Assembly: GCF_905404315.1 (NCBI RefSeq)
Contig: NC_066281.1
Span: forward strand, 11,002,001 to 11,066,000
Reading direction: 5' to 3'
DNA length: 64,000 nucleotides
Origin: Leptidea sinapis
Taxonomy: Eukaryota; Arthropoda; Insecta; Lepidoptera; Pieridae
The notes beneath the pieces were generated by a model that worked only from the letters and a program-made list of their open reading frames with translations, did no database searches and had not been told where the DNA came from. Each line of letters opens with the position of its first letter. Position 1 is the first letter of the stretch. Of the stretch, positions 42,306 to 53,647 are shown one piece after another. A program made the position numbers and the translations under genes.

Positions 42306-42630
42306 TTTTTCCCACCTCCATGAAAAGCTTTTAGTCCCTGGTACGAGGGAGAAAAGTGCCCGATTCTCTCCCGGCAAGACGACACTAATGTGCATGCTAA
42401 TATTTCTATTACCTAGCAACCAACAAAAATATGTTTATTAAATAATATAATTATACGATATGAGTAGACGACTTTTGTCCCTCGTACCAGGGACTAAATG
42501 CGAGCTTTTTCATCAGGTGGGAAAAAAATCGTATACGCACCACGTGAGATAAGTAGGACATTGCCACCCACGTTGTAAATATTCCGCGTGTGAGAATGAC
42601 CTACTTTTCTCCCTAGGTGCGTAATATACT
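42306..42630. repeat. Fold-back repeat M6, copy 2, with 92 bp insertion
   Basis: TTTTTTCCCACCTCCATGAA...AGTCCCTGGTACGAGGGAGA mirrored by TTTTGTCCCTCGTACCAGGG...TCATCAGGTGGGAAAAAAA. Relative to copy 1 (34820-35115) it has an extra 92 bp (42384-42475) flanked by AGACGAC on both sides. Confidence 0.7.
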
Positions 42631-43090
42631 ATTTTCGATTATTGTGCCGCTATTGATATGTTATTTTGTGAAAAAAAAAAGTTTCAATAGGATTGTGGTT
42701 TCATAAAACCACATAATTACCTTTTATTTGGATATTTCGACGTAAGACTACGTTTTTTTTTTTCAACAGCAAAAAACGACAAGATATTTCGTTCATGCAC
42801 ACGAACTCGTATGAAAGTTAAAATCTCTCTAACTAATTTCATATTGTTATATCTTACATCAGGGCATTACATGTTGCGTCCGCCGTAGGCTACTCTCAAA
42901 CTATTGACACTGATTAAACAAACATAGATATATTGTGATTAAGAAGAGATTCTCTTATTCAACACGTCAGTTTTTTTTAAAGTGAAAACTTCTTTAGCGG
43001 CGTTGAGCACTTTTCTTGGGATGGGTATAAAATGTTAAGCTCACGTCAGAACACAAGGCCTGATCAAAAATTCGTAAGACCGTCATTGAA

Positions 43091-43402
43091 TTTTTTTTTA
43101 TGAAAATAAGGGACGAGACGCGCAGGATGTTCATCTGATGGTAATTGAAACGTCCAACGTATTACAGTGCAGTGCCACATAGGATTCTAAAAAACCCTAA
43201 ATTTCTGCGCGGTACTACAATTGCGCTCGTCACCTTGAGACATAAGATGTTAAGTAATTTGCCCAGTAAATTCACTAGCTACGGCGCCCTTCACACCGAA
43301 ACACAATATTGTTTATACATTACTGCTTCACGGCAGAAATAGGCGCCGTTGTGGAACCCATAATCTATCCGGCTTCCTGTTCAAAGGAGCCTCCCACTGG
43401 TA
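43091..43402 (-). mobile_element. Family A retroposon, full length
   Basis: Poly-T, ATGAAAATAAGGGACGAGAC to GAGCCTCCCACTGGTA, with both hairpin regions present. Confidence 0.85.
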
Positions 43403-43729
43403 AAAATTATGGATGAAAGTTGATTTTTCTGAGAGGTAAACTTTTTAATGTCAAATATTGTAATAAAAAATAAAGTTCTGTAATGTTAAATAATAAATTT
43501 ATGTAATATAAATTGTCATTTGTGTGTACGATAGCGCAATAAATGAATATTGTATTTAACCACATAAATGCTAGTACTTTTATACTGATAAAAAAACAAA
43601 ATTATTCCCTTACTATTCCAAAATATTCAAAAATGCATAACGTTAATGTTCAAGTTTTGCACTTATGGCGGCACTCCACGAGTGCCGGCGAAGAAAGGAC
43701 GAGACGAGCGGGACGTTCGGGTTTTATTC

Positions 43730-44292
43730 GGGAAAAAAACTATCGGAAATGTGTAATCAAAGTCAATGAATTAAAATTGAAACAAAAACATTTTACTCAA
43801 CGATTTTGTAATATTATGTAGTAATAAAGTGATATAGCTACGGATTAAGTAAATTATGTAAACTAGTTATTAGTAGCTATTATGTAATAGTATTTGTGTA
43901 AACAGCTTTTTCATTACCGGTTTATATTTGCCAAAATTAAGTATTAAAATGGATATAATATGTTATCTTTAAGAGATAGATATATGTCATCCTGGAGTTT
44001 TCTATAGACCTATAGAAGATACACAATTCCGCCATATATTATTTTTTTATATCTCAAAGGGTTTAGATAGCGTTTTCTTTAAAAGCTCCCTGACGGCTTA
44101 TTTTTTCCGACAACTCCAACAAATATCGTTAATATATACAAAAACTTAATAAATTATATACTTAAACCTTCCTCAAGAACCACGCTATCCATTGGTGAAA
44201 ATAGGATGAAAATAGGTGCAGTAGTTTTTGAGTTTATAGAATGAACGAACAGACAGACGCGGTGGAGGACTTTATTTTATAATATGTAGTGA
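43730..44292 (-). mobile_element. Helitron H5, second copy
   Basis: Minus start A|TCACTACATATTATAAAATA. Body collinear with the uninterrupted parts of 35188-36477, so it supplies the empty sites for both insertions there. The 3' CTAG end was not found; the left limit is approximate. Confidence 0.6.
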
Positions 44293-44634
44293 TAGTGATT
44301 ACAATGAAATATAATTGGATGTCACAGATACAAGCGCATGACTTGTAGTTTATTGATTACGCCATGTCGTTTGTATTGTAGACAATAAGCTTTGTAATAG
44401 ACTCAAAAACGATAATACGCATCGTTTCGCAATGTTCGATCTGCATCTCAAATGTAATTTCAAAATAATATCTCACCAACATCCGGGCCTATCTGATTCC
44501 AATCTAATTCCTTGAAGCATTCAATGTCACCGGAATGTACCGATGATCGAATCATTGTATTTCTAAGTTCATGTAACCAAATGGAGACGCACAAAAGAGT
44601 TTTACAGTATTCCAAAGTTTAATTTTATTTTCAA

Positions 44635-45110
44635 GGATTATGTTTCTTCTTTTCCTCTACGGGACTGAAACCTGATCCCCTAGACTGCAAGACTGCCGCA
44701 AAATTTATGCCTTAGACATGTGGTGTTGGAGGCGACTCCTGAAGATCTCTTGAATGGCTTTCTGAACCGACAATTCCATCTTGAAAGAACTCAAGATAAA
44801 AGAAAGGCTATCGACGATTGTGCAATTATGAGTTCTGAAGTTCTTTGGCTACATCTCCAGAAAAGAAAGATCGATTGAGCGGTTGATAGAGCAGGGCCAG
44901 GTGGAGGGTAAAAGAGTGAGAGGATGCTCACCCACGCGATGGACGGATCTAATCAAAGCACTGACCCAGACAACTTTGGTCGAGTGCTCCCGCAATGTTA
45001 CAAACCGCAAAAAGAGAAGGAACATCGCGCGGGAGGCAGTGTGACCCAAAACTAAAGAGACCAACGGCGACTAATGTTGTATTTGACAAGAGTGACTGAT
45101 TAAGAAGAAG
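44635..45110 (+). pseudogene. RTE-like LINE (L3) C-terminal fragment
   Basis: Pieces YALDMWCWRRLLKIS, LKELKIKERLS, FFGYISRKERSIERLIEQGQ, then VEGKRVRG and PTRWTDLIKAL follow the post-RT order of RTE-type LINEs. It is broken by stops and shifts, more diverged than 40575-40850 but covering more of the region. It ends with a GATTAAGAAGAAG-type tail. Confidence 0.75.
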
Positions 45111-45114
45111 CGTA

Positions 45115-45870
45115 TGTTTGGTAGGTAAGTGAGATTTATACTTTCAATCTAATCATTCAAAAATCTATGATCTCAAAGTGACTCTATAAATTATCGTCAA
45201 TCTCTGAAATAATCCACAGTGCTTCATTATCCCTGTTGGTCCTAAGTACCAATCTCTTTAGAGTTTGGACAATACGTCTGCAATAATAGCTCTTCGCAAG
45301 TAATCCTGGCTAATTTCTTTTGTCGAATTATTTCAGTCAAGTGCCACTTGTACCATTATTTAGAGTATGTCAATGCCTTTAAATTCGTGCCGTCTCTTAA
45401 GGTTAACAAATTAAATACTCCATGTTGTATATTATTGTACGTCCCACGGCTATTAAAATAGAAACGGTAATAACTAGTACCGGAAAATCTATAGATGCGA
45501 TTACGTCGTTTTTTGTGACTACTTCTCGAGATAGAAAAAACATGACCTATAAATAATCTTTATCTATAGGACTGTTTTTTAATATGAACTTATGGACTAG
45601 TATGTTATTATTTTTACCTGTTTGTCTGATTTTTTTTAAATTCTTAAAAAAAAGAGGTTAATAAAGTCATTATACTATTATAAAGTTGTTGTATTATATA
45701 AACTTTATATATTTTGTTTTTTTTTTTTTATTCAGTGAGCAAACAGGCTTAGTGTCCTTTTTCATGGAAAGTAAAAAAACACAAGCTGCTTATGGACTTC
45801 AGCAATATGTTCAAGAGATTTGAAGCCGGTCTTTGAGATGGGGGTGAGACTAGACTTGAAGGAACCTAAG
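45115..45870. other. No gene recognised
   Basis: AT-rich with T-runs at 45715-45730. No family member seen. Confidence 0.45.
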
Positions 45871-45879
45871 TTGTATCGG

Positions 45880-46440
45880 TTCTGGAATATAGCAAGCATC
45901 CACTAGATGATTCTAGAAAGTGATGCCAGGTAAAAGTGTGTAGTGAGACGCGTGGTTGTGGAATGCCAGATATGAACCTGGTAGAATCACAGTAGCGTTG
46001 CCAGCCTTTAAGGAAGGTATATGCGCATTTTTTTAAGGTAGCCATGTCGTATCGTCTCGGAAACACCGCACAAGGTCATTCCGTAGCTTTGTTTTACGCG
46101 GAAGAATGTTTCTCGTAAGCCGCACTGTGGAGGAACGCCACACATCCAGATGATGGGGATTATATCCTGATTTGTGGCGTGTAGTGCGAAGGTGGAATTC
46201 GGCGGCCGGAATCAGGTGAAACAGCTCTTCGGAACACTCCTCGTGATAAATGTGATAGAAGACACGCAATGAAGCAATGTCTCTACGCAACACCAGGTGA
46301 TCAAACCGGTCACAGAGCACTGGTTCCCCGACAATCTAAACGGTTCGAACTGGGATGCGCCAAACCAAAGATGACAGCAATACTCTATATGTAGCCGGAC
46401 TTGCGCTTTTAGAGCGCTAGAATATGGGCCGGCTTTTAAT
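45880..46440 (-). pseudogene. LINE L1 ORF2 C-terminal region, longest copy
   Basis: Minus-strand frames LKAQVRLHIEYCCHLWFGAS, then RRDIASLRVFYHIYHEECSE, ELFHLIPAAEFHLRTTRH and HHLDVWRSSTVRLTRNILPR, then KCAYTFLKGWQRYCDS. The order is the same as in the plus-strand fragments. Two frameshifts; no RT catalytic motif. It may also carry a second L1-type tail (RVSLHTFTWHHFL) near 45880-45960. Confidence 0.8.
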
Positions 46441-46444
46441 TTCA

Positions 46445-47090
46445 TAATAAATTTGTTTTGAACATAGAATATATAGAACCGAATAGGAACATAACAAGTT
46501 TATGTTTGTCCCTGGTGCATCAGTTCATCATTCTGTATTATAATTATCACAGTATCTAGCCTATGTACCAATGCACATACGTTACTTTATCTAGAATAAC
46601 TATACACTATATAAAATGAAGTATAGGAAAAAGTTCTAAGTTTTCTGTATTATTTTATAAAAAATATGGAGACAAGTAAATACCTAACTTTATGTTACGT
46701 GCCTGCCCATTACATTGCAGAAGACGAAATGCAAGGATACCATTATTTGTTGACGCAGACATAGCTAATACACACACTGTAAAAATTTCAACATATTTTT
46801 CGTTTCAGAGTTCGGCGAGTCAACTTCTCTTGAGCATTCCTCTACACGAAACAGGTGTTGAATCGGTCGAAGCAGAGTTTTATGTTGCTTATTAACCTGG
46901 TATTTCGGTATGGGTTTCAGAGGGGGCAGATTCTTCGGTGGAAGACGCGTATAACCCCAACTAGGCTAGGCTAGGCTAGTCTTAGGTCTAGACTGAGATC
47001 TTTAGAGCGAACTTAGACTTAGCTCAGACTTTACTTTCATAAAATTTTGTCTGAGTGTAATAATCTAATCTTTGCTTTCGTATTTATAGT
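46445..47090. other. No gene; short (CTAGG)n
   Basis: Contains CTAGGCTAGGCTAGGCTAG at about 46963-46981 and a 20 bp family A scrap near 46705. No gene recognised. Confidence 0.45.
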
Positions 47091-47094
47091 CATA

Positions 47095-47415
47095 CAAGCT
47101 GACCCAGCAAACGTTGTATTGCCGATTTTAAGATCGCGATACAAAAGTAACTGTTGATCGTAGATGGGTGAAAATTTGAAGTTGTATGTATTTTTTAATG
47201 ATGACTCATAATCAAACAAATTTAAAAAAAAATGTCAATAAAAATAAAAAAAAAAATTGGAGTGGACCACCCTTAACATTTAGGGGAATGAAAAATAGAT
47301 GTTGTCCGATTCTCAGACCTACCCAATATGCACTCATAATTTCATGAGAATCGGTCAAGCCGTTTCGAAGGAGTTTAACTACAAACACCGCGACAAGAGA
47401 ATTTTATATATTAGA
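47095..47415 (-). mobile_element. Non-autonomous Helitron H2, complete
   Basis: Minus orientation: A|TCTAATATATAAAATTCTCT to CGTTTGCTGGGTCAGCTTG|T, 321 bp. Closely similar to 11265-11583 (for example CAACTTCAAATTTTCACCC). Confidence 0.85.
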
Positions 47416-47419
47416 TTGA

Positions 47420-48060
47420 CAGCTGAAATTATGCTGAGCTTAAGTTAAGACAGTCCAATGCAATACAATGCATAACACTGTAACAAGAATCCGTATTTAC
47501 CTGTGAAATCATCTGCTCTGTCTCTTTCTCACACCTAGGTTTTTATTTAAGGAAGGAAGGAAGGGAGATAACTAATCTCCCTTCCGCACAGGATTTGATC
47601 TATTACGGTAGTATACTAAGTTTAAGTATTAGAAATACATCTCGCTGACAGACAGAATGACGGATGGGTTGACTGTTGACAGAATATGGAACCCCAAATA
47701 AAACACTACATTCAAAACACTGCCTGTTTAAGGTAAATTGTGCAATACCGTATTCCCAGCGAAACAGAACGCTCAATTTCCAGGAAGCGATTCGATGACA
47801 ACTTTTTCCTCACAATATTATGTTTTATAAGCACGAGTGAAGCATTTTAAAATTGTGATGCAATTATTTTAAATGCCGACATTGAAAGAGACAAGTTAAA
47901 ATAATCCGAGAATTCCGAGTTCCCTTCTCTTTGCGCTGATACATTGTGATGTCTAGCTTATTTGGATCGTATGAAATTAAGTAGTCGACTTAAGTCCAAT
48001 TCTACAAAGGTTTATTTTATTAAATGAATGGCAACTGTCTGATCTATACTTTCATTTGTA
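47420..48060. other. No gene recognised
   Basis: No repeat family or coding frame recognised. Confidence 0.45.
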
Positions 48061-48066
48061 TTTGAC

Positions 48067-48304
48067 GACCTGTATAGCCGAGTGGTTAGCGATCCTACCT
48101 CCTAAGCTAGAGGTCCCGGGTTCGAATCCCGGTAGGTGCGAGCATTTATATGATGAATATGGATGTTTGTTTGTGTATGTTTAAGTAAGTATATGTTGTA
48201 TTAAATATATCGTTGTCTTGCAACCCGTAACACAGGCTATATATGCCTAAATTGGAGTAAGATAATTTGTGTAAAAAATGTGTCAATATTATTGTTATTA
48301 TTTG
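48067..48304 (+). mobile_element. tRNA-derived SINE B
   Basis: Box A TAGCCGAGTGG, box B GGTTCGAATCC, body with a short deletion after GGATGTTTGTTTG, tail GATAATTTGTGTAAAAAATG, then an ATT-rich end. Confidence 0.85.
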
Positions 48305-48360
48305 TTAGACAGTACAAGATTTATGCCATTATAATACTTGTCTACCTATTTACTATTTTA

Positions 48361-49027
48361 TTTTATAAAAATAAGGGATGACACGAGCAGGATGTTCAGC
48401 CGATGGTAATTAATACGCCCGGCCCATTACAATGCAGTGCCGCTAAGGATTCTTGAAAAACCCAAAAAATTCTGAGCGGCACTAGAACTGCGCTCGACAC
48501 CTTGAGACATAAGATATAAAGTTTCATTTGACCAGTAATTTCACTAGCTAGGGCGCCCTTCCGACCGAAACACAGTAATGTTTACACGTTACTGCTTCAC
48601 GGCAGAAATAGGCGCCGGTGTGCTACCCATAATCTATAAACACTTTTATAATAAAGTCACAGCCACTGTTCAGGCATTATCTTTAAATAAATTTAAATGT
48701 TTTATAAAAAAAATGGCTCTGTCGTAAATCCTATTACTCCACAGCTGGATATCTAAGTGATCGGACAGCCTGGGGCTAGATTAAGATTATTTTGTAGCTA
48801 TAGAAATGACTGTACAATATTGTATATTTTTATTGAAAAGAGCGCAACAAAAATAATGCTGGGATAGTATCTTGTGCCGCTTTTTCTCTCTAAGAGCGCC
48901 ATTTGTTTCCGAAGCGGTAGTAGATCTAGTATATTAGAAATGACATAAAAAAGAGTTCTAAAGGAAACAATTTTGAGAAAATAAATGCCTTTTTATGCCT
49001 TTATACATTCTGTGCAAAGGAACTGGT
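48361..49027 (-). mobile_element. Family A retroposon split by LINE L2
   Basis: ATAAAAATAAGGGATGACAC to CTACCCATAATCT, then the L2 tail (48636-49009), then CTGTGCAAAGGAACTGGT, the remaining family A end. About 10 bp (AGCCGGCAT) appears lost at the junction. Confidence 0.8.
48636..49009 (+). mobile_element. LINE L2 3' tail inserted in family A
   Basis: ATAAAGTCACAGCCACTGTT (ORF2 end, YNKVxATVQA frame) through GGCTCTGTCGTAAATCC and the 3' UTR to AAATGCCTTTTTATGCCTTT. Same end as 13125 and 39905. Confidence 0.85.
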
Positions 49028-49029
49028 GA

Positions 49030-49418
49030 AATATAATATTAAAATATACCTATATATATAATAACATCGATTTTTTTAATGCTTGCTCTGTGTCCCAACA
49101 AACGATACCGAAGCCAAAAATGTAGTTTATACATTTCTTATCTGTCTGTCTTTATTATGTCAGGGTAAAACGCAAAAATTTAAACATTTACCTCAAATTT
49201 TGCAAGAATATTTACAAGAAGTCGGGACAATTTAAAGGCAACATATTAATTATGATCTCGTGATCATAGCGCAGAGTATTTTTACTGATAAAAAGCATCA
49301 CCAGTCTGTGAGTTTTTCGTCCATTTGCCTGCCCTACTTGTCATCTTAATATGGTATATGCAATAGCAGTTGATGTTGTAATTTTAAATTTTAAATGACT
49401 ATTAAATGAAATTACATA
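49030..49418. other. No gene recognised
   Basis: AT-rich spacer before the tandem Helitrons. Confidence 0.4.
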
Positions 49419-49781
49419 TCTTAATATATATAAATTAAGTGACACGTTGTTTGTCCGCGATGGACTCCTAAACTAATGAACGGATTTTAATGGGGATTAC
49501 TTCATGGAGTGCAGTTTGGTCCAACTTGAGAGATAGGATAGTTTTTATTTCGATTTGGGGCCCATAATTATTTTTATTTTCAATATTTGTTTTGTATGGA
49601 CATATTTTCTATGAGAGTATTTAGTGACGCACGGTTTGACAGTTCCGCTGTGAAACAATTTCATTATAACAACAGGGAGCATTTTTTACGAAATAATTCT
49701 TGGTGTTTTCAAATATTATTGGTAAATTCCTATAAAATAGTATTTTATTATCTACAGAACAACGTCTGTCGGGTCAGCTAG
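49419..49781 (+). mobile_element. Helitron H1, first of tandem pair
   Basis: A|TCTTAATATATATAAATTAA to GTCTGTCGGGTCAGCTAG, 363 bp. It is followed without a gap by a second copy. Confidence 0.9.
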
Positions 49782-50147
49782 TCTTAATATATATAAATTA
49801 AGTGACACGTTGTTTGTCCGCGATGGACTCCTAAACTAATGAACGGATTTTAATGGGGATTACTTCATGGAGTGCAGTTTGGTCCAACTTGAGAGATAGG
49901 ATAGTTTTTATTTCGATTTGGGGCCCATAATTGTTTTTATTTTCAATATTTGTTTTGTATGGACATATTTTCCACGAGAGAATTTAGTGACGCATGGTTT
50001 GACAGTTCCGCTGTGAAACAATTTCATTATAACAACAGGGAGAATTTTTGCAAAATAATTCTTGATGTTTTGAAATGTTATTGGCAATTTCCTATAAAAC
50101 AGTATTTTTTCTATTATCTACAGAACAACGTCTGTCGGGGCAGCTTG
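49782..50147 (+). mobile_element. Helitron H1, second of tandem pair
   Basis: Starts TC directly after CTAG of the first copy and ends GTCTGTCGGGGCAGCTTG|T, 366 bp. About the first 155 bp are identical to the first copy; the remainder has roughly 17 differences by eye. Confidence 0.9.
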
Positions 50148-50344
50148 TTGCTTAATAAATCTCAAAATGGTTATTCATATTCACTTAATCAAAACAATAT
50201 TTAAAAAGGGGTTGAATACAAGACGTTCATACAATAATATGAACATAATATTAGAATATTGCGTACCTACTTTTTAAATACTTTTGTGAAATAAAGAACA
50301 GATGGCGCTGAATCAATATACAAAAATTGTAAATTTAGAATTCG

Positions 50345-50653
50345 TAATCGGCAGTTCCAAATATTCAGTCTATCTCTTACTTGAGATAAAAATCGTAACT
50401 TTCGTTGACTTTTCTATTCCAATAAGCTTATCAACGGTTACTCACCTTATCCGTACACGCTTTCTGTCAATGGGAGGACATATAGCTTACCAGCGATTAG
50501 AGTTTGTCTGGAAATTGCAATTCACGCGTCCCAATATAAGGCGATAAAAATGACATCGATATCGACAGAAATGATATTGGGTATATTTGGGACAGTTTCA
50601 GATTATTGACAGCTAATTACTGATAGTAGAAGGTTGTAATTTATCTCTATCAG
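50345..50653. mobile_element. MITE PQ, inverted copy
   Basis: TAATCGGCAGTTCCAAATAT end, then TTACTTGAGATAAAAATCGT, CACCTTATCCGTACACGC and GTCCCAATATAAGGCGATAA. The other terminus is lost after TTATCTCTATCAG. Confidence 0.7.
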
Positions 50654-50659
50654 TACATA

Positions 50660-51055
50660 ATTACATAAGTATTGTGGTTTATGTAATGCAACTCGATTAC
50701 AGATAGACTGAGTTACGAATGACAACAGAGTATTATGATTTATGGTTCTTATTGATGACCCCTTACAGAACCCAGTCGCTCAGATGTCTGGTGATTTCGG
50801 CTGGCGAAGGACCAATTTCAGTTAGTATTTAGTCTCCAAATTTCGCTGGAGCTCTTGTGGTTACTAAAAGATGAAGATCTCACTATGGCTGGTACATTGA
50901 GAAGGACAAAATCCAACAATAAATCCTGTACTAAGTCGGAAAAATCTTAATCGAGGCTAATAAATGGAGAGCTGTTTTTTTCCTTCTTATTGCGAAAACT
51001 ACTGAATTGATCGGAATAGTACATTATTAGTAATTACCATAAGATTTTTTTAAGA
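50660..51055. other. No gene recognised
   Basis: No repeat match or coding frame recognised. Confidence 0.4.
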
Positions 51056-51060
51056 TACTT

Positions 51061-51376
51061 TACCAGTGAGAGGCTCCTTTGCACAGGAAGCCGGCTAGAT
51101 TATGGGTACAACAACGGCGTCTATTTCTGCCGTGAAGCAGTAATGTGTAAGCATTACTGTGTATCGGTCTGAAGGGCGCCGTAGCTAGTGAAATTACTGG
51201 GCAAACGAGACTTAACATCTTATGTCTCAAGGTGACGAGCGCAATTGTAGTGCCGCTCAGATTTTTTGGGTTTTACAAGAATCCAGAGCGGCACTGCATT
51301 GTAATGGGTAGGGCGTATCATTTACCATCAGCTGAACGTCCTATTCGTCTCGTCCCTTATTTTCATAAAAAAAAAA
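51061..51376 (+). mobile_element. Family A retroposon, full length (best reference copy)
   Basis: TACCAGTGAGAGGCTCC to TCGTCCCTTATTTTCATAAA plus A-run. First hairpin CAGTAATG/CATTACTG (51138-51159). Second, longer hairpin GTGCCGCTC...GAGCGGCAC (about 51250-51293). Confidence 0.9.
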
Positions 51377-51379
51377 TGC

Positions 51380-51890
51380 AGCATGTTTCGGAGAAGGTTT
51401 ATATATGATATGTTGGTGATTACTTATCTGGAACCTAATTTTTTTTTGACTTAGAAATCCCAATATATTCGCTGCAGTCCCCCTGAAAACGAGATCTGGA
51501 ATGGTCTTGAAACGTCGGGTTAGCTAAAATAATAATAACTATTACGCAAAAATGTTATGTAAAAACAAAGTTACAAATACACGCGTTATAATACTTTAAA
51601 AAGTATTTTATTTAAATGTGTAACACCGGGTGTTAATCAAAGAACAAATTTCTTAAGACAATTCATACAATGAGCAGGCGTGGGGTACTTTATATGGCAA
51701 AAATAAGTTTGCCGGGTCAGCACTTCTATAAATTTTTCAAATTAACAATTAGTTTCAAAGGGTGATATTTAGGGTACATTGTTCTCTGAAAAGAATATTA
51801 TGAAAACCAAATAACCAACTTTTACTCAACGTTAAAGCTTTTTTGTACGTGATGGGGTAACTTTCATTATATTGCATTTACAGAACAAAT
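51380..51890. other. No gene; Helitron scrap
   Basis: A degraded H2-type 3' end (GTTTGCCGGGTCAGC) lies near 51708-51722, with AGTATTTTATTTAAATGTGT near 51603. Otherwise unexplained. Confidence 0.4.
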
Positions 51891-51892
51891 TA

Positions 51893-52199
51893 TACCAGTG
51901 GGAGGCTCCTTTGCACAGGATGCCGGCTAGATTATGGGTACCACAGCGGCGCCCATTTCTACCGTGAAGCAGTAATGTGTAAGCATTTCTGTGTTTCGGT
52001 CTGAAGGGCGCCGTAGCTAGTGACATTACTGGGCAAATGAGGCTTGACATCTTATGTCTCAAGGTGACGAGCGCTGTTGTGGTGCCGATCAGAATTGTTG
52101 GGTTCTTCAATAATTTTGAGCGGAGCTGCATTGTAATGGGCAGGGCGTATCAATTACCATCAGCTGAACGTCCTGCTCGTCGTATTTTCACAAAAAAAG
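51893..52199 (+). mobile_element. Family A retroposon, full length
   Basis: TACCAGTGGGAGGCTCC to CTGCTCGTCGTATTTTCACA plus A-run. Its open frames (such as MGRAYQLPSAERPARR) are repeat-borne and recur in other copies. Confidence 0.85.
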
Positions 52200-52750
52200 A
52201 CGAAAAAATATGCAAATTTTGTTATTTTTTTTTATTTTTGAGACGCCTTTTCTCAAAGAGTACATTTTTTACAGTAATTCAATTGCATTTTGTTGAAGAA
52301 ACGTCTTTATCTTCTAGAAAAATAATAAATTAATACTACCCGTTAGATATGAAGGATAAAATGAGTACCTTGTTATTACTTATTATCATCCACAGCTTAT
52401 AATGCAAAGTTTATAATTAAGAATGTTATAATTAAAGTTACACCTGAGACTCGCAGCTTACGTGTTCGTACATCAAGGATAATAAAATAGTATCCCGACA
52501 CATTACTATCTGATTAAATTATCTTAATGTAAGGTGTTACTTGTCCCAATGAAGGCAAATATGTTTTAAAAACACGAAAATATTGACTATATTTATAGTA
52601 TTTGATTAGTTCATATTGATAAAATGAACACAGCGTATTTATTGCCGCTGTCGATAGGATTTCCGTATGCTGAGTTTATTTATTTGTTTCTGAAACATAT
52701 ATAAATGGTACATTTAATCTTTATGGTGTGATGAATTAGATTTACGCTAG
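52200..52750. other. No gene recognised
   Basis: AT-rich, no family member seen. Confidence 0.45.
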
Positions 52751-52757
52751 GTTTTTT

Positions 52758-53113
52758 TTTATGGAATAGGAGGACAAACGAGCGTACGGGTCACCTGGTG
52801 TTAAGTGATCACCGCCGCCCACATTCTCTTGCAACAACAGGAATCACAAGAGCGTTGCCGGCCTTTTAGGAAGGTGTACGCGCTTTTTCTAAGGTACCCA
52901 TGTCGTATCGTCCCGGAAACACCGCACAAGGAAGCTCATTCCATAGCTTTGTAGTACGTGGAAGAAAGCTCCTTGAAAACCGCACTGTGGAGGACCGCCA
53001 CACATCCAGGTGGCGGGGATGATATCCTAATTTGTCGCGTATCGTGCGAAGGTTGAATTCGGCGGCAGGAATCAGGTTAAACAGCTCTTCGGAACACTCC
53101 CCGTGATAAATTT
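52758..53113 (-). pseudogene. LINE L1 3' end, well preserved
   Basis: Poly-T then ATGGAATAGGAGGACAAACG. In element sense the ORF2 end includes GECSEELFNLIPAAEFNLRT, then YHPHHLDVWRSSTVRF and LWNELPCAVFPGRYDMG. It is followed by TTAACACCAGGTGACCCG and an A-tail. 5' truncated just before the IYHGECSEE segment. Confidence 0.85.
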
Positions 53114-53119
53114 GTTAGG

Positions 53120-53440
53120 GTTATGACAAAAATTGTTGTATCATAACTGCTTCGGATATTTGTATAGGTATTGTAATACCACGCACACGTCATAAGTTCT
53201 TCAGACTCCATTGAGCGCCATGTCGTGCAGGGCAAAGTGGAGGGCACCAGAGGGCGCTGAAGGTCGCCAATGCGATTGATCGACCAAATTAAGTCTGCTG
53301 TTGGCGATTCATTGAACGAGTGTACCAGACTGTCGGCCAGCAGGGAAATCTCGTGGGGTGAATCACATCTGCCCCAAAAGATGTCACTTCGTGATGACCA
53401 CGAACGCTCTGCCAAGTGTGTTACACAGAGTAAGAATGAA
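53120..53440 (+). pseudogene. RTE-like LINE (L3) C-terminal fragment
   Basis: Frame with RHVVQGKVEGTRGR, a stop, then RSPMRLIDQIKSAVGDSLNE, CTRLSASREISWG and a DDHERSAKCV end. Same order as 40575-40850. The overlapping minus-strand 112-codon frame is a shadow. Confidence 0.7.
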
Positions 53441-53647
53441 TACTTACATCCAGTAATACTAAGCTAAAAAAATTAACTGGTGAAGAAAATATAAACTGCA
53501 AGTAGAGTTATTCTAATTTGTTTGGCATATTTTGAGCGTTTATAGTCGAGACTCAAAGATTCAAAATATTTATTTAAATACGACCAATACAGGTATTTTT
53601 GAACGTCACACATTAATAAAAATACCATTATTAAAAATATAAATCAG

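Noticed and set aside
53077..53415. 112-codon minus-strand ORF
   Set aside because: Antisense to an RTE-like LINE fragment on the plus strand with recognisable motifs.
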